A stretch of DNA of 64,000 nucleotides, taken from assembly GCA_963803845.1 (NCBI GenBank), contig CAWDNZ010000005.1, positions 558,001-622,000 on the forward strand. Reading direction: 5' to 3'. Below the pieces are notes generated by a model, which worked only from the letters and a program-made list of their open reading frames with translations, was not told the DNA's origin and ran no database searches. The position numbers were made by a program, and so were the translations under genes. Shown here piece after piece: positions 34,862 to 44,390 of the stretch (the first letter of the stretch is position 1; each line of letters begins with the position of its first letter). Source of the stretch: JABDIY01 sp963803845. GTDB taxonomy: Bacteria > Actinomycetota > Acidimicrobiia > Acidimicrobiales > SZUA-35.

Positions 34862-34895
34862 AATTACATGGTGCGAATTACAGAATACTAATTAC
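34862..34895. repeat. Three AATTAC repeats at exact 14-bp spacing
   Basis: AATTAC begins at 34862, 34876 and 34890. Copies one and two share GAATTACA. The array lies 9 bp upstream of the MerR start codon and in the divergent promoter region of the kinase-like gene. It is AT-rich in a GC-rich genome, as expected of an operator. Confidence 0.6.
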
Positions 34896-34983
34896 GTTCG
34901 TGAGATTAGGCTGCGAGGTGGCGGTGGTCAACGATCACAGCGCGAGTAGTAGTGGAATCGTCACATAGTGTCGGGAGGCCAGG

Positions 34984-35967
34984 GTGACAATCGATCCCAA
35001 TCGTGAGGCTGATGGAGCGGTGGCGGTTGCTGTCGAGGTGCTCGGCGATACGGCTAGGGACTTTCACGCCGTCAGGATCGGCGCCGACCGGGGAGTTTTC
35101 TCTTCGGTCTGGCACTTATCGCGGCGGCGCCCGGTGTTCGGTCCGTTTCCGTCGGTGGTGGTGAAGATGCCGAAATCCGGAACCAACGGCGACGCCGCTC
35201 GGCGGAGTGGGGCGTACGACCGCGAGGAGCAGGCGTATCGCAGCCTGCTATTGCCCGAACTACCAACCCCAGCGTGTTTCGGAATTGTGGCAACGGCAGA
35301 TGGTCCGGCCTTTGTGCTGGACGACCTCACGGGTCTGCGATTCGTCGACCAACTCGACGGGCTGGAACTGCCCCACGTCGAGGCCGTGGTCGACGCTCTC
35401 GGCACCTGCCATCACCTGATCGATCCAACGATGGCTCAGGATATGGGAGTGCGGCACGTCACCCCCACAACCTTTGATCGTTCGGCGTTGCAGCGCGGTT
35501 TGGGCTCACTGCCCCCTGCAGCCGTGCCTGTCTTCGAGGCTCTTCTGGAGCGTGCCGACGAGGCGATTGATTGCTTCGCCTCCCTTGTTGAGCCTGTGCT
35601 CTGCCATGGCGATCCCCGAGCCGACAATGTGGCGTTCACAAGCGAAGTCGATGGCTCCGTTGCCTTGTTGTACGACTGGCAGCAGATCGCACTCCAGGCC
35701 GGCGAGGCTGACCTCGCCTGGCTGCTCGCCACCAGCGTTCCCAGCGCTTCCCGGCCACGCATGGAGCCTGTGGTGATCGCCCGCTACGCCCAGATCACCG
35801 GCCGTCATCCTGAAGCGGTGACGCAGCGCTACCGAACGTCCATGGTGTTGCCAGGCCTGGCCGTCCTGTTGCTCGCCCAACGCGCCGCAGCGGGCCGGAT
35901 GGCTGACGTGGTTGCTGCCAGCGTCGAACGAATCGGTGCCGCAGTGCGAGACCATCTTTTGGAGTGA
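34984..35967 (+). CDS. Aminoglycoside phosphotransferase-like kinase (APH family)
   Basis: A protein of 327 residues from GTG 34984. VVVKMPK is the ATP-binding lysine strand, VLCHGDPRADNVAF the catalytic loop (HGDxxxxN) and LLYDWQQI the metal-binding Asp. The family phosphorylates small molecules such as aminoglycosides, choline or methylthioribose. Nothing marks it as a resistance gene. It is divergent from the MerR gene. Confidence 0.85.
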   Translation: MTIDPNREADGAVAVAVEVLGDTARDFHAVRIGADRGVFSSVWHLSRRRPVFGPFPSVVVKMPKSGTNGDAARRSGAYDREEQAYRSLLLPELPTPACFGIVATADGPAFVLDDLTGLRFVDQLDGLELPHVEAVVDALGTCHHLIDPTMAQDMGVRHVTPTTFDRSALQRGLGSLPPAAVPVFEALLERADEAIDCFASLVEPVLCHGDPRADNVAFTSEVDGSVALLYDWQQIALQAGEADLAWLLATSVPSASRPRMEPVVIARYAQITGRHPEAVTQRYRTSMVLPGLAVLLLAQRAAAGRMADVVAASVERIGAAVRDHLLE

Positions 35968-35996
35968 ACCAGTGGCTCTTTACGACGGAATTCGGC

Positions 35997-37469
35997 TCAG
36001 TGCTCTTCGGCTGATTCGGGATCGGCCGCTGGCCCTTCAACTTCGTGAGTTGGGTTGGCCAGCAGCGCTCGGTTCTTGCCAACTTTCTTGGCGGTCATGA
36101 GTGCTCTGTCGGCGAGGTCCAAGGTTTCTGCGCTGGTGGCGTCGGTCATGTGGAGAGCTACGCCGGCGCTGAGGGTTGTTTGTTCGTTCAGCTCAGCCCA
36201 GCCCACCACCACACGTTCGGCCACGGTCAGGGGATCGGCGAAGGCCTGTCGGGCCACGATCAGGAACTCGTCTCCCCCAAGGCGAGCGCTGGTATCGGAG
36301 TCACGCAAGGTGGTCTTCAGATGTTTGCTCAGCAAGCGCAGCACTTCGTCGCCGGCGGGATGACCGAGTGTGTCGTTTACCTGTTTGAAGCCGTCGAGAT
36401 CCAGGAGCACGACCGCATCACCAGGGGAAAGGGAGCGTAGGAGTCGGTCGGCGTGACGACGATTGCCGAGATCGGTGAGCGGATCGATGAGTGAACGACG
36501 GTTGAGTTGGTCGATCACGTACAGGTGGCCGATGGCGATCGAGACGCTGTTCTGAAAGAGGTAGGCCATGTCGATGACAAAGTCGGCATCGTCGGAATCG
36601 ACAGGGTGCATGAGGACCGCGCCGGCCGGAGTCCCCTCGTCGGTGGGGAGTGGGATCAGGAGGATCTGGCCGTGGCGAGCGGTAGCGACCATGATCGGGT
36701 CCGTGCCGTTGACGGCATCAGCGATGAGCTTTGCAATATGCGATTCCAAGGCCGCAGCGATCGGCGGGCCCTGCGTGATGGTCTGCAATACACCGGTTTC
36801 GTCTCGCAGGATCACCGTGGCCCGTTGAGCGCCGAAGCACTCGAGCGCCGCATCGACGATCTGTAGGCCAGCCTCCTCGAGTGATGACGGTCTACGAAAG
36901 CGGCTGAGTTCGGAACTGAGTCGGTCCAGGTCAGCGAGGCGGCGATCGTTGCGGTTGGAGACCATGGCCGAACGAGTGGTCAAATAGGACACCAATTCGG
37001 CCAAGACGGCCAACGCGGGTACGGCAACTACCGGAAGTGCCAATGTGAACCGATCGGGATCGGATTGCCGACCCAGAACCAGCAGGACCAGAACCAACGG
37101 CGCCGCAGCGAGCGCCACGCCCGGAGGTGAAACGAAGCCGATGTAAACCAACACGAAACTGGCAACCAGCGTGAGGCCGATGACACCCGTATCGGCCTCG
37201 ACGATGCCGCCGGCCAGCACTGCGGTGGTCGTGGCAGCCACCACAACAAGCGGCGGAACCAGGCGGAACGAAGGGCGACGCGTAGCCCACCGGGTGAAAA
37301 GCATGAGCGCGGCTAGCGCCGTGAGACCAATCCCCAAACCGCCCAGAACTTGTGACTGCTCCGAAGATGGAGAGCGGACGATCAGATCCAGCAGGGCGAG
37401 CAACGCGGACGCGGCGAAAAGTACGCCTGCCGCTGTCTCTACTCGCCGTGGCCAGAACTTTTCTCCCAC
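35997..37469 (-). CDS. Membrane diguanylate cyclase with GAF-like region
   Basis: A protein of 490 residues from GTG 37469, with GGAG 5 bp upstream; an earlier GTG at 37520 lacks a well-placed ribosome site. Six or more membrane segments (about 10-170) precede a GAF-like sensor (about 205-330). The GGDEF domain is intact: DPLTDLGNRRHADRLL, LLDLDGFKQVNDTLGH and ARLGGDEFLIV. RDSD sits exactly five residues before GGDEF, the inhibitory I-site, so product feedback is expected. It makes cyclic di-GMP from two GTP. Confidence 0.92.
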   Translation of the reverse strand: MGEKFWPRRVETAAGVLFAASALLALLDLIVRSPSSEQSQVLGGLGIGLTALAALMLFTRWATRRPSFRLVPPLVVVAATTTAVLAGGIVEADTGVIGLTLVASFVLVYIGFVSPPGVALAAAPLVLVLLVLGRQSDPDRFTLALPVVAVPALAVLAELVSYLTTRSAMVSNRNDRRLADLDRLSSELSRFRRPSSLEEAGLQIVDAALECFGAQRATVILRDETGVLQTITQGPPIAAALESHIAKLIADAVNGTDPIMVATARHGQILLIPLPTDEGTPAGAVLMHPVDSDDADFVIDMAYLFQNSVSIAIGHLYVIDQLNRRSLIDPLTDLGNRRHADRLLRSLSPGDAVVLLDLDGFKQVNDTLGHPAGDEVLRLLSKHLKTTLRDSDTSARLGGDEFLIVARQAFADPLTVAERVVVGWAELNEQTTLSAGVALHMTDATSAETLDLADRALMTAKKVGKNRALLANPTHEVEGPAADPESAEEH

Positions 37470-37605
37470 ACTCTCTCCATCTTTCGCCAACACTACGACA
37501 GCTCCATCGCCGCTATCCACCGTCTATGGGCGAACCTCACCATTCCACCGTTACAACGATCACGTAACAGAGTGCCGTAGTCACTGTGGGTGAATGAATA
37601 GGCAA

Positions 37606-38328
37606 TCATCCCGAATCGTCTTCCGCCCCGTGAGGGTCATTACCGGGTGGGTCGTGATCCTGGAACAAGGTCCCAACGTGGCCGGCGTCATTGAAGCTCC
37701 GAAGAATCCAGTCGCTCGGGGTACGCACGATCTCCGAGATCGAGCCGTTACGGACACCGGACATGCGGTATGCATTCACATTTAGAACGTGGGCTACCGC
37801 CGCCCCGATCACGCCACCGTGGCAAAAAACGGCAATGGTCTGATTCAGGTGCGCCTGGTGGAGGGTTTCGAACACCGGGATCACTCGCTCGGTGAGCTCG
37901 AGGTTCGTCTCGGCCTCCGGAATCTCGCCCCAGTCCCGATTCGCCCGCAGTTGCTGGATCGCAGGATGTTCCTCGTGCACCATCTCGCGAAATCGACCGC
38001 CCTCGCCAATGCCCAGGTAGACCTCGCGTAGATCATGCTCGATGATGACTTCCATTCCCTTGGCGGCGGCGAGTGGCGCGGCGGTCTGCTGGGTTCGAAC
38101 CAGGGAAGACGCATAAAGGGCGTCGATCTGGTGGTCTACCAGCCGAGCGCTGACCTGCTGGGCCTGCCAGAAGCCGCGGGGAGACAAGGGCGGGTTGCCG
38201 TGACCATCGATCAGTTCGAATGTTTCGCCGTGGATTCCCGGCATCGATTGACCGTGTCGAATGAGCACGAATCGCGTGGAGCCCTCCGGGGCCGCAAATT
38301 CGGACTGGGGATACGTTCGCTTCGCCAC
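37606..38328 (-). CDS. Histidine phosphatase superfamily protein
   Basis: About 240 residues. The phosphohistidine motif is VLIRHGQS, the second catalytic His is in VFCHGGVIGAAV, and SSLVRTQQTAAPLA is the conserved arginine region. The family includes phosphoglycerate mutases and many phosphatases; the substrate is unknown. The start is uncertain: GTG 38328 is used, while TTG 38391 extends the frame by 21 residues. Confidence 0.83.
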   Translation of the reverse strand: MAKRTYPQSEFAAPEGSTRFVLIRHGQSMPGIHGETFELIDGHGNPPLSPRGFWQAQQVSARLVDHQIDALYASSLVRTQQTAAPLAAAKGMEVIIEHDLREVYLGIGEGGRFREMVHEEHPAIQQLRANRDWGEIPEAETNLELTERVIPVFETLHQAHLNQTIAVFCHGGVIGAAVAHVLNVNAYRMSGVRNGSISEIVRTPSDWILRSFNDAGHVGTLFQDHDPPGNDPHGAEDDSG

Positions 38329-38501
38329 GACCACCAACCGTAATGACTGTGCCGCTCTCCTCGGTGGAATCCGTGGTTCCTCCACAACCAACTGGTCGCT
38401 TGTCGCTGTGTTTGGCGCTGAATGACAGGCTCCCTTCCCCGGTTGGTTTCCTCGGCTCCGACGGACCTATTCAGTATCTGAGCTGGGCACACTAGGTCGC
38501 C

Positions 38502-40578
38502 TTGAAAGAAGCATTTGCACCGCGTGTCCGCCGGCTTTGGGGCGACGAAGTCGAAGATCGTTTTTCATGGCTCGAGGATCCGGAGAGCGCTGAGGTCATT
38601 TCCTTCTTGGAACTCGAGAATGCCCGCGTTGACGCAGAGCTCGCTCCCCTCGACACCTTGAAGCAGAAGATCTTCGATGAGATCCGGGAGCGCGTTCAGG
38701 AAACCGATCTCAGCGTGCCGATTCGCAAGGACCAATGGGAGTACTACGGCCGGACGGAGGAGGGCCAACAATATGGCCGCCATTGCCGCCGGCTCGCCGC
38801 AGTCGATGGCGGTGAGCCCGGACCTGAGGTGGTGATCCTGGACGAGAACGTGCTCGCCGGCGACTCGGACTATTTCGACATGGGCGTCTTCGACATCTCC
38901 GATGATCATCAGCTCTGTCTCTACGGCATCGACGTAGACGGCGACGAAAAATATTCTCTCTACCTGCTCGACATCGAGGCTGGTACCACCAAGACCCTTC
39001 CTTTGACCGGTGTGTCATCGGGTTCAGCATGGGACAATTCCGGGACCTCGTTCCTGTACCTCAGGCCAGACGAAACCAATCGCCCGGCCGAGGTATGGCA
39101 TCACGTGGTTGGCACAAACGCCGCCGATGATTCGTGCGTGTACGTGGAGCCGGACCCGCAGTTCTTCGTGGGTCTTGCCAAGGAACGCGACGACACATTC
39201 GTCCACATCAGCCTTGGGTCGGCGGTGACCGACGAAACGAGGCTCATTCCCGCCAGTGATCTCACTGTTGAGCCGGTGGTTGTTCGACCGCGCCAGTTTG
39301 GAATCGAATACGGGATCGCTCATCACACCGACAGCACCGGCCAGAGCGTGTTCTACCTGCATACCAACTTCGATGCCAAGAACTTCAGACTTCTCACTGC
39401 ACCCGAGGATGCGGTGTTGACCGGCGAGTTCGACATCGGCGAGTGGACCGAGGTCGTGCCCAATCGTGACGATGTCACTTTGGGCGGGCTTGACGTTTTC
39501 GCCGACCATCTGGTCTTGGTGGAACGATCAAACGGGCTCCTCCAGCTTCGGGTGAAAAGATTCTCCGATGGCGAGGAGCACCTGATTGAACAAGCCGAGG
39601 AGGTCAGCACGGTCTACCCCGGAGCCAACCCGGACGCCAACACCACCTCGTTTCGTTATGTCTACGCCAGCATGGTGACCCCCACCCAGGTGTGTTCGTA
39701 CGACCTCAATACGCGCACGCGGACCGTGCTCAAACAAACACCCGTCCTCGGCGGTTTCGAGTCCGCCACCTACGCCACCGAGCGGGTGTGGGCCACCGCC
39801 TTCGATGGGACCAGGATTCCTATCATCATGACGTGGAAGCGGGATCGGGGCGAAGGGCCTCACCCAATGGTGTTGTACGGGTATGGCTCGTACGAGGCGG
39901 CCATGGACCCCAGTTTCAGTGTTGCCCGTTTGTCGCTTTTGGATCGCAACTTCACCTTTGCGGTGGCCCAGGTGCGCGGCGGCGGGGAGTTGGGTCGGAG
40001 TTGGTATGAGGCGGCCAAGTTCGAGCACAAGGAGCGAAGCTTCACCGACTTCGTGTCATGCGCGAGAAATGATCGATCGAGGTCTCACAACACCCGCCCA
40101 ACTCGGGATCAGGGGCGGCTCAGCCGGAGGTCTCCTCGTCGGAGCTGCGGTCAATATGGCCCCGGAGCTCTTTGGCGCAGTGGTAGCCGAGGTGCCGTTT
40201 GTCGACGTTGTGAACACGATGATCGACACATCCCAGCAGCTCACGCAGATCGAATGGGACGAGTGGGGCAACCCCTTGGAATCGGAGCTGATCTACCGAG
40301 CGATGATGGCGTACTCCCCGTATGAAAATGTGCGGGAGGCTCCTTATCCACCGATGTTTGTCACAACGGGCATCAACGATCCTCGGGTCCGTTTCTGGGA
40401 GCCGGCAAAGTGGATCCTCCAGCTTCGTGAACGAACGACCTCGACAGCATCGATTCTGCTGAAAACCGAAATGGGAGCTGGGCATTTTGGCTCAACCGGT
40501 CGTTACGACGCATGGCGAGATGAAGCCGAAGTTTTGGCGTTTCTAATAGATCGGCTCACCACTACGCGGTTCTCCTAG
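38502..40578 (+). pseudogene. ptrB: Prolyl oligopeptidase / oligopeptidase B with frameshift
   Basis: The locus encodes a full S9A peptidase in two frames. 38502-40062 (TTG start) covers the beta-propeller and the start of the hydrolase domain, ending in family match at SFTDFVSCA. The rest, EMIDRGLTTPAQLGIRGGSAGG onward to 40578, is in another frame. The catalytic Ser (GGSAGG), Asp (NDPRVRFW) and His (GAGHFG) all lie after the break. Restoring one CG to CGCG at 40061-40064 gives CAREMIDRG and a 692-residue protein of normal length. The gene is either recently broken or a sequence error. If translated as is, the product is truncated and inactive. Confidence 0.88.
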
Positions 40579-40631
40579 ACCTGCCGATAGGTGTAGTGTC
40601 AAAGGACGAAGCGGTCAGGGTGCCGTCGAGC

Positions 40632-40637
40632 AGGAGG
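40632..40637 (+). promoter_or_regulatory. Perfect Shine-Dalgarno pointing at an ATC start of arc
   Basis: AGGAGG lies 7 bp before ATC 40645. No ATG, GTG or TTG is in frame between the upstream stop (40594) and GTG 40714. The site is too far from GTG 40714 (76 bp) to serve it. Confidence 0.6.
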
Positions 40638-40644
40638 CAAGGCC

Positions 40645-42405
40645 ATCAGTAATTCAGAGTACGAAAAGCGACTGGCCAGTTACGAGAGCAGCCTTGCCGA
40701 GCTTCAAGAGCAGGTGAAAGCGATGGAGGAGGAGAATGTCTCCTTGCGCCGTCGCCTCCAAGACGCCCCCAAGCGGGTTCGCACGCTCGAAGAGCGACTC
40801 CTCGATACCAAGGGGCAGCTGTCTCAAGCGGTTAACCAGAACGAAAAACTCACCTACACCCTCCGGGAAGCGCGCGACCAGATCAGTGGCCTGCGCGATG
40901 AGGTCGACAAGCTCACCCAACCTCCTTCGGCCTACGGCACCCTCATCGGTGTGAACGACGATGACACCGTGGATGTGTTCACGAGCGGTCGCAAGATGAA
41001 AGTGGAAGTTCACCCGGCGATCGAGGTTTCTGCGCTGATACGCGGGAATGAAGTTGTCCTCAACGAAAGCCTGAACGTGGTGAAAGTCCGGCCGCCTGAG
41101 AAGGCTGGCGAGGTGGTTTCGGTCAAGGAGATGCTGGCCGACAAGACCCGGGCCATCATCGTGGGCCGTGCCGACGAAGAGCGTGTGGCCGAACTGGCCG
41201 AGCACCTGTTGACCGAAAAGGTCCGTTCGGGTGATTCGCTACTCCTCGACGGGCGCTCGGGCCTCTTGATCGAGAAACTTCCAAAAGTGGAAGTGGAAGA
41301 TCTCGTGCTCGAAGAGGTGCCCGATGTCGCCTACGAGGACATCGGTGGTCTCGATGAGCAGATCGAGCTCATCACCGATGCGGTTGAGCTTCCGTTCCTT
41401 CATTCCGATCTCTTCACCGAACATGAACTCCCGGCACCCAAAGGCATCCTCCTCTACGGTCCGCCCGGTTGCGGAAAGACCCTTATCGCCAAAGCCGTAG
41501 CCGCCTCGTTGGCCCGCAAGGTTGCCGAGAAGACCGGTGACGCCGAGACCCGCAGCTTCTTTCTCAATATCAAGGGACCAGAACTTCTCAACAAGTATGT
41601 CGGCGAGACCGAGCGCCAGATCCGACTCATCTTCCAGCGAGCCCGGGAAAAGTCCGAAGAAGGCATCCCCGTCATCATCTTCTTCGACGAGATGGAGTCG
41701 CTCTTCCGTACCCGCGGCAGCGGCATCAGTTCCGATATCGAGTCCACGATCGTTCCTCAGCTGCTCGCCGAGATCGATGGTGTTGAGACGTTGAAGAACA
41801 CCATCGTGATCGGCGCATCCAACCGTGAGGACTTGATCGATCCAGCCATCCTTCGGCCCGGCCGCTTGGACGTCAAGATCAAGATCGAACGGCCCGGCCC
41901 GGAGGCCGCCAAACAGATTTTCAGTCGCTATCTCACCACCGACCTCCCGATCCATACCTCCGAGACCGACGGCGCAGCCCATCGCGATGATGCTGTCGCC
42001 AAGATGGTGGATGCAGCGGTGGAGTTCATGTACCGAACCGACGACGACACCCGGTTCCTCGAGGTCACGTACCAGAACGGTGACAAGGAAATCCTGTTCT
42101 TCCGCGACTTCAGCAGCGGCGCAATGATCGAGAACATTGTTCGCCGATCGAAGAAGTTGGCCATCAAGCGTTTCCTGGCCGAGGGCGAGAAGGGGATCAA
42201 GACCGAGGATCTCATGGCGTCGGTCACGCAGGAGTTCAAGGAACACGAGGATCTCCCCAATACCACCAACCCCGACGATTGGGCCAAGATCAGCGGCAAG
42301 AAGGGCGAGCGCATCGTCTTCATCCGTACGCTCATCGGCTCGCCCGACGGCGACAAGACTGGCGGCAAGTCCATCGACACCGTCGCAACCGGGCAGTACT
42401 TGTAG
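40645..42405 (+). CDS. arc: Proteasome-activating AAA ATPase ARC/Mpa
   Basis: 586 residues if started at ATC 40645, or 563 from GTG 40714. ARC recognises Pup and unfolds tagged proteins into the 20S proteasome. A coiled coil (EYEKRLASYESSLAELQEQ and on to about residue 90) is followed by the OB domains (GTLIGVNDDDTVDVFTSGRK is a signature), then one AAA domain with Walker A GPPGCGKT and Walker B IIFFDEMES. The C-terminus is GQYL, the docking motif with penultimate Tyr that opens the proteasome gate. The upstream start is favoured because of AGGAGG and the continuing coiled coil; the ATC could be ATG miscalled or mutated. Confidence 0.95.
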   Translation: MSNSEYEKRLASYESSLAELQEQVKAMEEENVSLRRRLQDAPKRVRTLEERLLDTKGQLSQAVNQNEKLTYTLREARDQISGLRDEVDKLTQPPSAYGTLIGVNDDDTVDVFTSGRKMKVEVHPAIEVSALIRGNEVVLNESLNVVKVRPPEKAGEVVSVKEMLADKTRAIIVGRADEERVAELAEHLLTEKVRSGDSLLLDGRSGLLIEKLPKVEVEDLVLEEVPDVAYEDIGGLDEQIELITDAVELPFLHSDLFTEHELPAPKGILLYGPPGCGKTLIAKAVAASLARKVAEKTGDAETRSFFLNIKGPELLNKYVGETERQIRLIFQRAREKSEEGIPVIIFFDEMESLFRTRGSGISSDIESTIVPQLLAEIDGVETLKNTIVIGASNREDLIDPAILRPGRLDVKIKIERPGPEAAKQIFSRYLTTDLPIHTSETDGAAHRDDAVAKMVDAAVEFMYRTDDDTRFLEVTYQNGDKEILFFRDFSSGAMIENIVRRSKKLAIKRFLAEGEKGIKTEDLMASVTQEFKEHEDLPNTTNPDDWAKISGKKGERIVFIRTLIGSPDGDKTGGKSIDTVATGQYL

Positions 42406-42410
42406 CCAAA

Positions 42411-42503
42411 CTGCTGGATCTGGCCGCTCCCAGCGTCGGTGCTGCTGGATCTGGCCGCTCCAAGCGTCGGTGCTGCTGGATCTGGCCGCTCCAAGCTTCG
42501 GTT
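42411..42503. repeat. Three 31-bp direct tandem repeats after arc
   Basis: Copies at 42411-42441, 42442-42472 and 42473-42503 differ from each other at one to three bases. The array starts 5 bp after the arc stop. The 31-bp period is not a multiple of three, so it is not coding. The remaining bases to dop (42504-42646) show no gene; GGAGG occurs at 42616-42620 but is 26 bp before the dop GTG. Confidence 0.95.
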
Positions 42504-42646
42504 TCGGAACCTTCGGGCTGCCGTGTAGGTCTTCAGCGAACTCTGCCCATGCCAGGACGTGGCTGGAGCAAACCTCTCCGCTGCCAGCTCAGGTGACCAG
42601 CTGGGCGCGTGCTTCGGAGGAACATGAGGCGGAGTAGCCTGGAGTC

Positions 42647-44164
42647 GTGGCTGTCCCCAAGATTATTGGCATCGAAACCGAGTACGGGATCATGGTGCGC
42701 GGCTCCAACGACTGGAACCCGGTGTCAGCGTCGAGTCTGTTGATCAACGCCTATCTTGGCGCCGGCGGGAGCGGAGCCAAGAACGACAAGAGTGCTCCCA
42801 TCGCGTGGGATTTCATCGACGAAACCCCTGGGGCCGATGCCCGTGAGTTCCTTCCGCTCGAGTTCGCCCTTCCACCGGAGGTCGAAACTCACCTGGTCAA
42901 TGCTGTCCTGACCAACGGTGCCCGGTATTACGTAGACCATGCCCACCCCGAGATCTCCACCCCGGAGTGTGCCGATGCATTGAGCGTTGTGCTGTTCGAC
43001 CGGGCTGCGGAGATGATTGGTGTGCAATCCATGGAGGCTGCCCGGGAGTTGTTGCCCCCGGGCCAGGAACTGGTCCTCTACAAGGACAACTCGGATCGAA
43101 AGGGCAACGCCTACGGGACGCACGAGAACTACTTGTTGGATCGCAACCTGCCGTTCGGACAGATCGTGATCGGCGCCACCTGGCACTTCGTTTCACGCCA
43201 GATCTTCACCGGATCGGGCAAGGTCGGGTCCGAACTGCCCGGCGTGGGAGCCCAGCAGGTTCCCTATCAGATCACCCAGCGCGCTGAACACTTCGAAGAA
43301 GAGGTAGGCCTCGAGACCACGCTGAAGCGGCCCATCGTGAACACTCGGGACGAACCTCACGCCGATTCACAGCGGTATCGACGGCTCCATGTGATCGTGG
43401 GCGACGCCAACATGGCGCAATATGCCACCTTCCTCAAGGTTGGTACTAGCGCACTGATTTTCGCCATGATCGAAGACGGTGCAATGAACCTGGAGCGGGA
43501 GTACGACGACCCTGTCCGAGCCCTCCATCAGGTGAGCCATGATCTGACACTCGCTCGGCCTATCGCATTGAAGGGGGGGCGCACGATCACTGCGCTCGAA
43601 GTTCAGTTCGACTTGCTCGAGCAGGCCGAAAAGTACACAGCGCAGCGGGGCTTTGGAAACGTTGGCGGTGACACGGTGGGGCGAATGATCCTCGACACGT
43701 GGTCCCAGGTCCTGACCGGTCTCGAAACGGATCCGGACTCTGTTGCATCGATGGTGGATTGGGTGGCGAAGAAGCGCCTGCTCGATGGATTTCGGGAGCG
43801 CCACGATTGTGACTGGGGGGACTCGCGCTTGCGGGCCTTGGATCTGCAATACCACGACATGCGCCCGGCGAAGAGCCTCGCGGCCCGCGCCGGATTAGAC
43901 ACGCTCGTGGATGAAGCTGACGCTCAGGAAGCGATGACCAAACCCCCCGAAGGCACCAGGGCCTATTTCCGGGGCCGTTGTCTAGAAAAGTTTGGTGACC
44001 AAGTGGTCGCTGCCAATTGGGATTCCATCGTTTTCGAAAACGGCGATGAACCCCTGCGACGAGTCCCGATGATGGAACCGACTCGGGGGACTCGAGCCCA
44101 TGTGGGTACGCTGTTGGATGAGAGTGACACCGTCGCTCAACTTCTCGAGAAACTCGGCAGTTAG
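42647..44164 (+). CDS. dop: Pup deamidase/depupylase Dop
   Basis: A protein of 505 residues from GTG 42647. Dop belongs to the glutamine-synthetase-like Pup ligase fold: GIETEYGI is the ATP/metal strand, the Dop-specific insertion (about 38-85, including PIAWDFIDETPGADAREF) is present, and NTRDEPHAD is conserved. It converts the C-terminal Gln of Pup to Glu and removes Pup from substrates. The order dop-pup-prcB-prcA is the standard actinobacterial one. Confidence 0.96.
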   Translation: MAVPKIIGIETEYGIMVRGSNDWNPVSASSLLINAYLGAGGSGAKNDKSAPIAWDFIDETPGADAREFLPLEFALPPEVETHLVNAVLTNGARYYVDHAHPEISTPECADALSVVLFDRAAEMIGVQSMEAARELLPPGQELVLYKDNSDRKGNAYGTHENYLLDRNLPFGQIVIGATWHFVSRQIFTGSGKVGSELPGVGAQQVPYQITQRAEHFEEEVGLETTLKRPIVNTRDEPHADSQRYRRLHVIVGDANMAQYATFLKVGTSALIFAMIEDGAMNLEREYDDPVRALHQVSHDLTLARPIALKGGRTITALEVQFDLLEQAEKYTAQRGFGNVGGDTVGRMILDTWSQVLTGLETDPDSVASMVDWVAKKRLLDGFRERHDCDWGDSRLRALDLQYHDMRPAKSLAARAGLDTLVDEADAQEAMTKPPEGTRAYFRGRCLEKFGDQVVAANWDSIVFENGDEPLRRVPMMEPTRGTRAHVGTLLDESDTVAQLLEKLGS

Positions 44165-44189
44165 CTGCCGCTAGCCAAAAAGGTGATTC

Positions 44190-44390
44190 ATGGCTGAACG
44201 TGAACAGATAAAGAAGAACTCGCCGCCCCGCGACGATTCCGCCGGAGACGATGGCGGTCAAACCCAGGTAAGCGGAAAAGGTGAGGAACTCAAGGCCGAA
44301 CTCGATGACCTGCTGGATGAGATCGATGAGGTGCTCGAAACCAACGCCGAGGACTTCGTAAAGAGCTACATCCAAAAGGGTGGCCAGTGA
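44190..44390 (+). CDS. pup: Prokaryotic ubiquitin-like protein Pup (Gln form)
   Basis: A protein of 66 residues, intrinsically disordered and acidic, with the conserved C-terminal half (LDDLLDEIDEVLETNAEDFV) that forms a helix with the ARC coiled coil. It ends in KGGQ, so Dop must deamidate it before PafA can ligate it to lysines. The stop overlaps the prcB GTG as GTGA, tying tag and protease synthesis. Confidence 0.97.
   Translation: MAEREQIKKNSPPRDDSAGDDGGQTQVSGKGEELKAELDDLLDEIDEVLETNAEDFVKSYIQKGGQ

Noticed and set aside
34984..35967. Antibiotic resistance aminoglycoside kinase
   Set aside because: Only general APH-fold motifs are present. The family is broad, and no resistance context or specific signature is seen.
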